DNA of 64,000 bases from Pukyongiella litopenaei. GTDB lineage: Bacteria > Pseudomonadota > Alphaproteobacteria > Rhodobacterales > Rhodobacteraceae. The translations under genes and the position numbers were made by a program. Below, piece after piece: positions 36,243 through 44,411 of this stretch. The notes below the pieces were generated by a model that was given only the letters and a program-made list of their open reading frames with translations, ran no database searches and was not told where the DNA came from. Where the stretch lies: contig NZ_CP027665.1 of NCBI RefSeq assembly GCF_003008555.2, positions 558,001 to 622,000 on the forward strand. Direction: 5' to 3'. Each line of letters begins with the position of its first letter. The stretch's first letter is position 1.

Positions 36243-36902
36243 TCAGAGCGGGTGCGCGCGCCCGTCCCAGGTTTCAAAGCAGCCGGTGGTTTCGACGGTC
36301 AGGGCCGCGAAACGCGCCGCCAGCCCCGCCGCGGCCTCATCGGCGTCGATGTCGGCGCCGCCGCCGCCCATGTCGGTGCGCACCCAGCCGGGATGATAGA
36401 TGCCGACGGCGATGCCCTCGGGGGCGAGATCGGCGGCGAGATTGCGGCCGAGGTTCAGCACCGCCGCCTTGGAGGCGCGGTAGATATAGCTGCCGCCCGG
36501 CGCGGTGGCCTGCGACGCCATCTGCGACGAGATCACCGCGATCCGCGCGCCGCCCCCCACCGCGGCCGCCTTTCGCAGGTTCGGCAGCAGCGCCTGGATG
36601 GTCAGGAACACGCCGGTGACATTGACGGCAAACCCCTCGGCCCACATCGGCGCCGGATAGCCGTCATCCAGCCCCTGCCTCTTGTCGGCATAGATCCCGG
36701 CATTGCAGACCAGCAGGTCGACCGCGCACCCGCCGAGCCCGGCGGCGAAACCGGCCACCGATCGCGGATCGGTCACGTCGAGCACCGCGTCGGCGCTGCC
36801 GTCGCGGGCGGTCCCGGTCACCGCGTGGCCCGCGTGCCGCAGATGGTCGGCCAGCGCCAGGCCGATGCCGCGATTGGCGCCGGTGACGACCGCGCGTGTC
36901 AG
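36243..36902 (-). CDS. Short-chain dehydrogenase with probable CTG start
   Basis: SDR of 219 residues: after the first residues TRAV the cofactor motif VTGANRGIG follows, then NAG in LLVCNAGIY, the catalytic serine region VISSQMAS and YIYRASKAAV with the Tyr-x-x-x-Lys pair. The only start that keeps the cofactor motif is the CTG at 36900-36902, which overlaps the stop of the DUF1178 gene as CTGA. Upstream in frame back to a stop there is no ATG, GTG or TTG; the first downstream ATG at 36821 removes the motif. The substrate is unknown. Confidence 0.8.
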   Translation of the reverse strand: MTRAVVTGANRGIGLALADHLRHAGHAVTGTARDGSADAVLDVTDPRSVAGFAAGLGGCAVDLLVCNAGIYADKRQGLDDGYPAPMWAEGFAVNVTGVFLTIQALLPNLRKAAAVGGGARIAVISSQMASQATAPGGSYIYRASKAAVLNLGRNLAADLAPEGIAVGIYHPGWVRTDMGGGGADIDADEAAAGLAARFAALTVETTGCFETWDGRAHPL

Positions 36903-37360
36903 TTGGATTTCCGGTGCGGCAGGAACGGCAGCGGCGCCACCGGCACGCCCTCCTCGATCAGCCGGCGCGCCTCGGCGGGCTTGGCCTCGCCGTGGATCGC
37001 GCGTTCGGGCGCGCTGCCTTCATGGATGGCGCGGGCCTCGTCGGCAAAGCTCATGCCGACATATTCGGAACTGGATTCGATCTTTTCGCGCAGCAGGCGG
37101 ATGGCCTGCTCGGCCGGGCTGGCCGGTGCCGTCAGCGCCCCCTGCCCCGATGTCGCGGGCGCGGATGTCGCGGGCGCGCTGTCTGCGCGACTGCGCGCGG
37201 CCGACACGCGCGGCGCCATGATCGCCTTGGTCACGTCGGCGCCGCCGCAGACCGCGCAGGCCACCATGCCCGCGGCATGCAGCTTTTCATAGGCATCCGC
37301 CGATTGAAACCAGCTGTCGAACGCGTGCCCGCCGGCGCATTTCAGCGTGTACTGGATCAT
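36899..37360 (-). CDS. DUF1178 family protein
   Basis: 153 residues with an N-terminal zinc-ribbon-like part (LKCAGGHAFDSWF, then VACAVCGGADVTKAIMAPRV) and a C-terminal SEYVGMSFADEARAIHEG block that defines DUF1178. Function is unknown; the family is common in alphaproteobacteria. A low-complexity Ala/Pro/Ser linker (residues 55-85) joins the parts. It is translationally coupled to the downstream SDR. Confidence 0.88.
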   Translation of the reverse strand: MIQYTLKCAGGHAFDSWFQSADAYEKLHAAGMVACAVCGGADVTKAIMAPRVSAARSRADSAPATSAPATSGQGALTAPASPAEQAIRLLREKIESSSEYVGMSFADEARAIHEGSAPERAIHGEAKPAEARRLIEEGVPVAPLPFLPHRKSN

Positions 37361-37427
37361 GTCACACCCGCAATTCCATCTGGCAAATAGATACGCCGGA
37401 ACATCCCGAGATCAAGGGTTGACCCGG

Positions 37428-37898
37428 TCAGTTCAGCAACCGCGGATCAAAGTCGCGGATGATCCGCGCCAGTTCGGGTTCCTTCACCCGCGCGGCCGCC
37501 TTCTTGCGCGAGAACCACTTGCGCCGGCGCTGGCCCTGTTCGGGAAACCGCGAGGCCAAGGACCTGACCTTGACCGGGTAGATCATCGCGACGCAGGGAA
37601 AACCGCTGTCGTCGAACAGCTTTTCATAGGAATAGAGCCCGATGCAATGGTGGTTCGGCTTGCCGATCACGCCCGCTTCCTCCCAGGCCTCGCGGGCCGC
37701 CGAATCCGCCGGGGTCAGCCCGTCCATCGGCCAGCCCTTGGGGACGATCCACCGTTTCGAGCCGCGCGACGTGATCAGCAGGATCTCGATCTTGCCGCGC
37801 TTCATCCTGTAGCACAGCGCGGCAAACTGGCTGCGCACGTCACGCTTGCCGCCGGACCGGAGCTTTAACGGCAGTTGCTTGATCAACATCCGACGCAC
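37428..37898 (-). CDS. Nudix hydrolase, diphosphoinositol-polyphosphate-phosphohydrolase-like
   Basis: 156 residues. The Nudix box reads GWPMDGLTPADSAAREAWEE followed by AGV: the REAWEE core is intact but the leading glutamate position is leucine. The WIVPKGWPMDG lead is typical of the DIPP-like bacterial subgroup that cleaves nucleoside or inositol diphosphates. Basic N- and C-terminal stretches are present. An alternative start at 37889 would remove three residues. Confidence 0.87.
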   Translation of the reverse strand: MRRMLIKQLPLKLRSGGKRDVRSQFAALCYRMKRGKIEILLITSRGSKRWIVPKGWPMDGLTPADSAAREAWEEAGVIGKPNHHCIGLYSYEKLFDDSGFPCVAMIYPVKVRSLASRFPEQGQRRRKWFSRKKAAARVKEPELARIIRDFDPRLLN

Positions 37899-38000
37899 CT
37901 GCCGCCTGATCGTCTTACACCTTCCCTCATGCGCCTATATTTTGCGGCAATTCCGTCAATTTCAACCAAATCTTGCACAAAACACCATATTTCCTCGTCA

Positions 38001-38804
38001 TCAGGGCCGCAGCATGCGCTTCTGCAACCGCTGCGTCAACAGCGGCTCGGGTATTCCGGCCTCGACCGCCAGCCGGCGCAGGCCGAAATGCACATGGGCG
38101 ATCTCGCGGTAATATTGCGCATAGACATAGTTGACGCCCGCGCCGGTCACCGCGCCCAGCACCGGAACGGTCTGTGCCGCCAGCTTCTGCCCCAGCACCG
38201 TGGCCAGCCGGGGCGCGACCGATGCGATCAGCCTGTGCATCGCGCCGCCCGACAGGGTCAGCCGCAACGACAGGAACCCGGTATCGGCACCGTCATCCGA
38301 ATGCAGCGGCCCGGCGGCGGAAAAGACGCGGATGCAGTCGAACCGCACGTTCTCGACCCCGGGGTCGAACCCGTGTTCGGCGGCGACGCCCTGGATCGCG
38401 CGCAGCAGCACGGTGATGGTGGCGGGCAGTTCGACCAGCGTGCTCGACCAGCCCGCGAACCCGCCCGCCGCGCCCATCGCGGTCGCCGCCGCCGTGTTCA
38501 GCCAGGGCCGCCGGTCGGGCAGGGCCGTGCGCGACCGCGCCGCCGCGTACAGCGCCAGCTCCAGCCCCTGCGCGGTGGCCCCGTCCAGCCCCGCCCGCAC
38601 CGGCGCCGGCAGCCTGTCCAGCAGGGTCTCGGCCTGCCCGCCGAGCAGGTTCAGCAACCGGATACCCAGCCCGCCCGCAGCGCGATAGCGCGCGGCCAGC
38701 TTGTCCAGTTCGGCCTCGACCTGGGCCGGTGTCAGCGGGGCTGCCGTCAGGATCTCCATCCCCTTCAGATCGGCGGGTCCGGTCGGATTTTCAAGTCCTG
38801 CCAC
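38001..38804 (-). CDS. EcsC family protein
   Basis: 267 residues with the EcsC-type glycine-rich amphipathic region (TAAATAMGAAGGFAGW), and a long C-terminal helical part with ATVLGQKLAAQTVPVLGAVTGAGVNYVY. EcsC proteins are membrane-associated with unknown biochemical role, linked to ABC export or protein secretion in Bacillus. It overlaps the upstream GNAT gene by 14 bp, so the two are coupled. Confidence 0.85.
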   Translation of the reverse strand: MAGLENPTGPADLKGMEILTAAPLTPAQVEAELDKLAARYRAAGGLGIRLLNLLGGQAETLLDRLPAPVRAGLDGATAQGLELALYAAARSRTALPDRRPWLNTAAATAMGAAGGFAGWSSTLVELPATITVLLRAIQGVAAEHGFDPGVENVRFDCIRVFSAAGPLHSDDGADTGFLSLRLTLSGGAMHRLIASVAPRLATVLGQKLAAQTVPVLGAVTGAGVNYVYAQYYREIAHVHFGLRRLAVEAGIPEPLLTQRLQKRMLRP

Positions 38805-39303
38805 TGTCCCAGCGCATCACCCGCCCGCGCAGCCCGTCCCATGCGCCGGGGCGCAGCGCGTGGCCCAGCACCCGGTCGGGGTTGGTGGGCGGCGGCATCT
38901 CGACCCCGTCCAGCCGGGCAAAGCCGAAGCGACCGTAATAGGGCGCGTCGCCCACCAGCAGCACCCGGTCCCAGCCGGCCTCGCCCGCCGCCGCCAGCGC
39001 GTCACGGATCAGCGCGCCGCCCAGGCCTTCGCCCTGGTGGGTCGGATGCACCGCCACCGGCCCCAGCAGCAGCGCCGCCCGCCCCGATACCCGCACCGGC
39101 CAGAACCGGATCGCCCCGGCGAGGATATCCTGTTCGTCGCGCGCCACCCGCGACAGCGCGGCCAGCGGCGCGATCCCGTCGCGCAGCCGGTAGGATGACA
39201 GCGCCTCGCGCCCGGGCGCAAAGCACAGGTCGAACAGCGCCTCGACCTCCCACCAATCCGCCTGCCGTTCCGGCCTCAGCCCGATCACCTGCCCTGCCCG
39301 CAT
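38791..39303 (-). CDS. GNAT family N-acetyltransferase (YhbS-like)
   Basis: 170 residues. The acetyl-CoA site is LLGPVAVHPTHQGEGLGGAL, and VLLVGDAPYYGRFGFAR is the usual C-terminal beta-strand signature of this subgroup. Target unknown. It begins a two-gene unit with the EcsC protein. Confidence 0.88.
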   Translation of the reverse strand: MRAGQVIGLRPERQADWWEVEALFDLCFAPGREALSSYRLRDGIAPLAALSRVARDEQDILAGAIRFWPVRVSGRAALLLGPVAVHPTHQGEGLGGALIRDALAAAGEAGWDRVLLVGDAPYYGRFGFARLDGVEMPPPTNPDRVLGHALRPGAWDGLRGRVMRWDSGRT

Positions 39304-39364
39304 CTTGTTGCTGGCCTCTGCCCTAGCACGGCGCTATGGCTTCGGCAAACGACCGGAGTACCCG

Positions 39365-39970
39365 ATGTTCTACCGCCCCGAAGACGGCCACGGCCTGCCC
39401 CACAACCCGTTCGGCGCCATCGTCTCGCCGCGCCCGATCGGCTGGATCTCGAGCCGCGACGGCGATGGCAGCGACAACCTGGCGCCCTATTCCTTCTTCA
39501 ACGCGGTCGCCTATGCCCCGCCGCAGGTGATGTTCGCCTCGACCAGCGCCAAGCCCGACCGCGACAACACCAAGGACAGCGTGGCCAATATCGCCGAGAC
39601 CGGCGTGTTCTGCGTCAACATCGTCGAATACGCCGCCCGTGACGCGATGAATGCCAGCTCGGCCGCCCTGGCCCGCGGCGAGGACGAATTTGCCGCCGCC
39701 GGGCTGGACAAACGGCCCTGCACCACCATCGACTGCGCGCGTATCGCAGGCGCGCCCGCGGCGCTGGAATGCCGGCTGACCCGGATCGTCACCCTGCCCG
39801 GCCGGTCCAACCACGCGGTGTTCGGCCAGGTCACCGGCATCCATCTGCGCGACGACTGCCTGCGGGACGGGCGGTTCGATGTCACCGCCTTCCAGCCGCT
39901 GGCCCGGCTCGGCTATCGCGACTATGCCCGCGTCACCGACCTGTTCGAACTGATCCGCCCGGACGACTGA
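39365..39970 (+). CDS. Flavin reductase family protein (FMN-binding split barrel)
   Basis: 201 residues in the flavin reductase-like fold: NPFGAIVSPRPIGWISS, NLAPYSFFNAVAYAPPQVMF and FCVNIVEYAARDAMNASS are the family's conserved FMN/NADH blocks. Probably supplies reduced flavin or has an unknown redox role. The ATG at 39365 is preferred over an earlier frame start at 39305, which overlaps the divergent GNAT gene start. It ends in TGATG overlap with the acetyltransferase gene. Confidence 0.9.
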   Translation: MFYRPEDGHGLPHNPFGAIVSPRPIGWISSRDGDGSDNLAPYSFFNAVAYAPPQVMFASTSAKPDRDNTKDSVANIAETGVFCVNIVEYAARDAMNASSAALARGEDEFAAAGLDKRPCTTIDCARIAGAPAALECRLTRIVTLPGRSNHAVFGQVTGIHLRDDCLRDGRFDVTAFQPLARLGYRDYARVTDLFELIRPDD

Positions 39971-40608
39971 TGCCCCTGCCCGACCCGAACCGCCGCTACC
40001 CGATCACCCTGCCCGACGGCAGCGCCCATGAGGGCACGGTGTTCCTCGCGCAGGTGATCGACCACCCCCGCTTCGTCGCCGGTGCCTACAGCTATGCCTC
40101 GGATTTCGACCCGCCGCGGGACTGGGCCGCCCGGCTGGCCCCCTACCTGTTCCCGTTTTCCCGCGAAACGCTGCGGCTCGGCCGATTCTGCCAGATCGCG
40201 CACGGGGTGCGGTTCATCACCGCCTCGGCGAACCACGACTTCGCCGGGATCAGCAGCTTCCCGTTCCCGGTCTTCGACCCCGAGGGCATGCGCGGCCATC
40301 AGCCCGACACCCGCGATACCGTGATCGGCCATGATGTCTGGATCGGCCATGGCGCCCTGGTCCTGCCCGGCGCCCGGATCGGCGACGGCGCGATCATCGG
40401 CGCCGGCAGCGTGGTGCGCGGCACGATCCCGCCCTATGCGATCGCCACCGGCAACCCGGCCCGTGTCATCCGCCACCGTTTCGACCCGGCGCAGATCGCA
40501 ACCCTGCAACGGCTGTGCTGGTGGCACTGGCCCGCCGACCGCATCGCCGAGGCCGAACCCGCGCTGCTGTCGGGCGACATCGGGGCGCTGGCCCGCCTGG
40601 CACCCTGA
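39970..40608 (+). CDS. CatB-related O-acetyltransferase (hexapeptide repeat)
   Basis: 212 residues with left-handed beta-helix repeats from about residue 70: LGRFCQIAHGVRFI, the catalytic histidine region SANHDFAG, and VIGHDVWIGHGALVLPGARI-type hexads, then GAGSVVRGTIPPYAIATGNP. This matches xenobiotic/streptogramin-type acetyltransferases, though chromosomal members often modify unknown sugars or antibiotics. Coupled to the flavin reductase by TGATG overlap. Confidence 0.88.
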   Translation: MPLPDPNRRYPITLPDGSAHEGTVFLAQVIDHPRFVAGAYSYASDFDPPRDWAARLAPYLFPFSRETLRLGRFCQIAHGVRFITASANHDFAGISSFPFPVFDPEGMRGHQPDTRDTVIGHDVWIGHGALVLPGARIGDGAIIGAGSVVRGTIPPYAIATGNPARVIRHRFDPAQIATLQRLCWWHWPADRIAEAEPALLSGDIGALARLAP

Positions 40609-40642
40609 CCGCCGCTTCCTCTTGCCGGAAATATCCCGGGGT

Positions 40643-40659
40643 CCGGGGCAGAGCCCCGG
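40643..40659. terminator. GC hairpin between convergent genes
   Basis: CCGGGGC (40643-40649) and GCCCCGG (40653-40659) pair around an AGA loop, between the acetyltransferase stop and the convergent SulP stop. There is no clear T-tract. It is a probable shared transcription end, and resembles common Rhodobacteraceae intergenic hairpins. Confidence 0.5.
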
Positions 40660-40711
40660 TCCGCCGCCCGCCCCCCGCGCGACCGGTTCGCCCGGTGAGT
40701 TCGGGGCGCCT

Positions 40712-42340
40712 TCAGTGCGCGCCGAGGATGCCGGTGCGCACCGAGTAATCCACCGCCAGCGCATAGTCCGGATCGTCGTCGCTATCCACCACCAGGTGCC
40801 CGGCGCGGGTCAGCAGGCGATGGCAATCGCGCGACAGGTGGCGCAGCTGCACCTGCTTGCCCGCGCGTTCATATTTCAGCGCCAGCGCCTCGATCGCCTG
40901 CAGGGCGGACTGGTCCACCACCCGGCTTTCGGCGAAATCCACCACCACGCGGGCCGGATCGCCGGCCGGATCGAACAGCTCGGCGAACCCCTCCGTCGAG
41001 CCGAAGAAGAGCGGCCCGCGAATGCGGTAGACCCGGGCCCCGGTGCTGTCGACGCCGGTTTCGGCATGGATGCGCCGCGCGTTGTTCCAGGCATAGGCCA
41101 GCGCCGAGACGATCACGCCGACGACCACCGCCACCGCGAGATCCTCCATCACCGTGACCACGGTGACCAGCACGATCACGAAAGCGTCCGTCAGCGGCAC
41201 CCGGCGCAGGATGGTCAGCGAATTCCAGGCAAAGGTGCCGATCACCACCATGAACATCACGCCGACCAGCGCCGCCAGCGGGATCTGCTCGATCAGCGGC
41301 GCCGCCCACAGGATGAAGGCCAGCAGGAACAGCGCCGCGGCCACCCCGGCCAGCCGCGTGCGGCCGCCTGATTTCACGTTGATCATCGACTGGCCGATCA
41401 TCGCGCAGCCGCCCATGCCGCCAAAGAACCCGGTCACCGTGTTGGCCACGCCCTGGGCGATGCATTCCTGGCTGGCGCCGCCGCGCTTGCCGGTGATCTC
41501 GCCCACCAGGTTCAGGGTCAGCAGGCTCTCGATCAGTCCGATCGCGGCCAGGATCACCGCGTAGGGCAGGATGATCCGCAGCGTCTCGAAGGTCAGCGGC
41601 ACCCCAGGCAGGTGGAACGGCGGCAGCCCGCCCTCGATCGAGGCCATGTCGCCGACCCGCGGCACGTCGAGCCCCAGCGCCAGCACCAGCGCCGCCACCA
41701 CCGCGATCCCGGCCAGCGGCGCGGGTATTGCACGGGTGATCCGCGGCATCAGCCAGATCACCGCCATGGTCAGCGCCACCAGCCCCAGCATCAGCACCAG
41801 CGGCGCGCCGGTCAGCCAGTCGCCGCCGGTCATCCCGTGGCCGGTGCTTTCCATGCTGCCGGGCACCTTGAACTGACCCAGCTGCGCCAGGAAGATCACG
41901 ATGGCCAGCCCGTTGACGAATCCCAGCATCACCGGATGCGGCACCAGCCGGATGAACTTGCCCCAGCGCAGCGCCCCGGTAACGACCTGCAGGATCCCCA
42001 TCAGCACCACCGTGGCGAACAGGTATTCGACCCCGTGCTGCGCCACCAGCGCCACCATCACCACCGCCAGCGCGCCGGTCGCCCCCGAGATCATCCCCGG
42101 CCGCCCGCCGATCAGCGCGGTGATCAGCCCGACCAGGAACGCCGCGTAGAGCCCCACCAGCGGATGCACCCCGGCGACGAAGGCAAAGGCCACCGCCTCG
42201 GGCACCAGCGCCAGCGCCACGGTCAGCCCCGACAGCAATTCGATGCGGACGCGCGCGACCGACCATTCCTCGTCCTGCATGAGGCTCAGATTGGGCGGAG
42301 AAACGCGATTGGCAAACGAGGCCAGAATGGCTCGGGGCAT
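40712..42340 (-). CDS. SulP family anion permease with STAS domain
   Basis: 542-residue SLC26/SulP transporter of about 14 helices (residues 30-400), with conserved LVPEAVAFAFVAGVHPLVGLY and GRPGMISGATGA. The C-terminal STAS domain (residues about 430-540) contains DFAESRVVDQSALQAIEAL. Members carry sulfate, bicarbonate or other anions; specificity cannot be told. The ATG at 42340 is used; another lies 20 codons later. Confidence 0.92.
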   Translation of the reverse strand: MPRAILASFANRVSPPNLSLMQDEEWSVARVRIELLSGLTVALALVPEAVAFAFVAGVHPLVGLYAAFLVGLITALIGGRPGMISGATGALAVVMVALVAQHGVEYLFATVVLMGILQVVTGALRWGKFIRLVPHPVMLGFVNGLAIVIFLAQLGQFKVPGSMESTGHGMTGGDWLTGAPLVLMLGLVALTMAVIWLMPRITRAIPAPLAGIAVVAALVLALGLDVPRVGDMASIEGGLPPFHLPGVPLTFETLRIILPYAVILAAIGLIESLLTLNLVGEITGKRGGASQECIAQGVANTVTGFFGGMGGCAMIGQSMINVKSGGRTRLAGVAAALFLLAFILWAAPLIEQIPLAALVGVMFMVVIGTFAWNSLTILRRVPLTDAFVIVLVTVVTVMEDLAVAVVVGVIVSALAYAWNNARRIHAETGVDSTGARVYRIRGPLFFGSTEGFAELFDPAGDPARVVVDFAESRVVDQSALQAIEALALKYERAGKQVQLRHLSRDCHRLLTRAGHLVVDSDDDPDYALAVDYSVRTGILGAH

Positions 42341-42450
42341 GGGTCACCTGTGGCTTGGGGCTGATCTGCGGGCTGATCTGCGCCGCGCCTAGCCGGTCTG
42401 GCCCAAAAGAACAAGGGGTGGCCTGCCGGACGGCGATATTCGCCGCCGCG

Positions 42451-42960
42451 TCACGGCAGGAGCTGCAACAGGGCCCCGGCCCGCGCCGACAGGTACAGCC
42501 CGCAGCCGAAGATCGCATGTGTCACCACCGAGCGCCGCCGCGCCAGCCAGGGGGTCGGCACCTTGCGCGCGGCGACCCCCAGCCCCAACCCCGGCTGCAG
42601 GATGAAAAACGGCAGCACCACGGTCGCGGTCCCGTAGCCCAGCACCGGAAGCAAGGGCGGAGAGATCAGCCATGCCGGGCCGCATAGCAGGGTCAGCCCG
42701 GCGGCCAGCACGATCCCCACCGAGTAATGCAGCCCCCAGCCGGCCAGCCGCTCGGACGGCGTCGTGGCCCGCGCCACCTGCCCCGGCGGCAACAGGAACC
42801 GCCCGCGGGCGATCCCCGCGGCCCAGCGTCCGACCAGCCCCCAGTCCAGTCCCGGCACACCGAACAGCCTGGCCCGCAACAGGCCCGCCACGTCCATCAC
42901 CATTGTCGCCCCGATCCCGGTGGCGACCGTCCTTGCCACAACTTCCGCGCTCCAGCCCAT
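42451..42960 (-). CDS. DUF2938 family membrane protein
   Basis: 169 residues with four hydrophobic segments and DUF2938-like features (GLHYSVGIVLAAGL, GYGTATVVLPFFILQPGLGLG, LARRRSVVTHAIFGCGLYL). Function unknown. AAAGGACA precedes the ATG at 42960; the frame runs further upstream but would cross the MerR promoter. Divergent from a MerR gene 70 bp away, which probably controls it. Confidence 0.85.
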   Translation of the reverse strand: MGWSAEVVARTVATGIGATMVMDVAGLLRARLFGVPGLDWGLVGRWAAGIARGRFLLPPGQVARATTPSERLAGWGLHYSVGIVLAAGLTLLCGPAWLISPPLLPVLGYGTATVVLPFFILQPGLGLGVAARKVPTPWLARRRSVVTHAIFGCGLYLSARAGALLQLLP

Positions 42961-43006
42961 ATGCTGTCCTTTCTTGACCGATTGCCGTTGCGCGGTCATG
43001 TCTGCC

Positions 43007-43026
43007 ACTTGAAGCCAGCTTGAGGT
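43007..43026. promoter_or_regulatory. MerR-type operator/promoter between DUF2938 and merR genes
   Basis: An imperfect dyad ACTTGAAGCC/AGCTTGAGGT spans 43007-43026. On the minus strand a TTGACC -35 element (43029-43024) is followed, after an over-long 19-bp spacer containing the dyad, by CAGACAT. The long spacer with the dyad inside it is the hallmark of MerR-activated promoters, here reading into the DUF2938 gene. Confidence 0.55.
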
Positions 43027-43030
43027 CAAC

Positions 43031-43435
43031 ATGAAATCTCTGGATATCGGCGAGATCGCCCGGCGCAGCGGCACGACGCCCGCCACCCTGCGCTATTACG
43101 AAACACTGGGGCTGATCGCCCCCGATGGTCGCAAGGGGCTGCGGCGGCAATATGATGCCGCGGTGCTGGACCGGCTGGCGCTGATCGCCATGGGCCGGAT
43201 GGCCGGGTTTTCGCTGGACGAGATCGGCCAGTTCCTCGGTCGCGGCGCCGGGTTCGAGATCGACCGCGCGCGGCTGCACGACCGGGCCGACGCGGTTGAC
43301 CGGCGCATCCGCGAATTGCGGGTGCTGTCGCGCGCCCTGCGCCATGTGGCCGAATGCCCGGCGCCGCAACATTCCCGATGCCCGACCTTCCGCCGGATGA
43401 TGGACCAGGCGCTGAACCGCGCCAAATCCCGCTGA
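43031..43435 (+). CDS. MerR family transcriptional regulator
   Basis: 134 residues. N-terminal winged helix-turn-helix (residues 4-70: IGEIARRSGTTPATLRYYE then GLRRQYDAAVLDRL), a dimer coiled coil, and C-terminal C109 and C117 spaced C-x7-C, the same spacing as the metal-binding loop of CueR-type proteins. A metal or thiol effector is therefore possible. It is divergent from the DUF2938 gene with a MerR-style promoter between. Confidence 0.9.
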   Translation: MKSLDIGEIARRSGTTPATLRYYETLGLIAPDGRKGLRRQYDAAVLDRLALIAMGRMAGFSLDEIGQFLGRGAGFEIDRARLHDRADAVDRRIRELRVLSRALRHVAECPAPQHSRCPTFRRMMDQALNRAKSR

Positions 43436-43500
43436 CCGCCTTGCCAAATCCCGCCGCCGCCCGCACAACCGGTCACGCGAAGCGGACCAAGGAGGCAGCG

Positions 43501-44373
43501 ATGACACAGACCAGAATCGCCATCATCGGCGGATCGGGCATCTACGATATCGACGGGCTGGAAGACGCGGCGTGGCAGCAGGTCGAGACCCCCTGGGGCG
43601 CGCCCTCGGACCATATCCTGACCGGCAGGCTGGAGGGTGTCGGGATGGCGTTCCTGCCCCGGCACGGGCGCGGCCACGTTCATGCGCCGGGCTCGGTGCC
43701 CTACCGCGCCAATATCGACGCGCTGAAACGGCTGGGCGTGACCGACGTGATCAGCGTCTCGGCCTGCGGATCGTTCCGCGAGGCGATGGCGCCGGGGGAT
43801 TTCGTCATCGTGGATCAGTTCATCGACCGCACCGTGGGCCGCGCGGCCAGCTTCTTCGGCCCCGGCTGCGTGGCGCATGTGAGCATGGCGCACCCGACCT
43901 GCCCGCGGCTGGGCGATGCCTGCGAGAACGCCGCGCGCGACGCCGGCATCCCCGTGCATCGCGGCGGCACCTATTTGGCGATGGAAGGGCCGCAATTCTC
44001 GACCCTGGCGGAATCGCGGATGTATCGCGAAGCCTGGGGCGCGGATGTGATCGGCATGACCGCGATGCCCGAGGCCAAGCTCGCCCGCGAGGCCGAGCTC
44101 TGCTATGCCACCGTGGCGATGATCACCGATTACGACAGCTGGCACCCCGATCACGGCGCGGTGGACATCACCCAGATCGTCGCCACCCTGACCGGCAATG
44201 CCGACAAGGGCCGGGGGCTGGTGGCGCGGCTGCCCGCGCTGCTGGGCACCGACCGCGCGCCCTGCCCGCATGGCTGCGACCGGGCGCTGGACCATGCGAT
44301 CCTCACCGCGCCCGGCGCCCGCGACGCGCAGGTGATGGCCCGACTGGACGCGGTGGCGGGGCGGGTGCTGTAA
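43501..44373 (+). CDS. mtnP: S-methyl-5'-thioadenosine phosphorylase
   Basis: Cleaves methylthioadenosine, the by-product of polyamine and acyl-homoserine-lactone synthesis, to adenine and methylthioribose-1-phosphate. Motifs IIGGSGIYDIDGLED, LPRHGRGHVHAPGSVPYRAN and MEGPQFSTLAESRMYR are typical. 290 residues; AAGGAGG precedes the ATG. The released adenine can be recovered by Apt, encoded about 1.3 kb downstream. Confidence 0.96.
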   Translation: MTQTRIAIIGGSGIYDIDGLEDAAWQQVETPWGAPSDHILTGRLEGVGMAFLPRHGRGHVHAPGSVPYRANIDALKRLGVTDVISVSACGSFREAMAPGDFVIVDQFIDRTVGRAASFFGPGCVAHVSMAHPTCPRLGDACENAARDAGIPVHRGGTYLAMEGPQFSTLAESRMYREAWGADVIGMTAMPEAKLAREAELCYATVAMITDYDSWHPDHGAVDITQIVATLTGNADKGRGLVARLPALLGTDRAPCPHGCDRALDHAILTAPGARDAQVMARLDAVAGRVL

Positions 44374-44384
44374 CACCCGCCCCG
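44357..44384 (+). terminator. Hairpin overlapping the mtnP stop codon
   Basis: CGGGGCGGGTG (44357-44367) pairs perfectly with CACCCGCCCCG (44374-44384); the loop contains the mtnP stop. No T-tract follows, so it may stabilise mRNA or work with Rho rather than terminate alone. The convergent gene ends at 44412. Confidence 0.5.
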
Positions 44385-44411
44385 GTCACAGGATCAATTC
44401 CGACCGGAACC

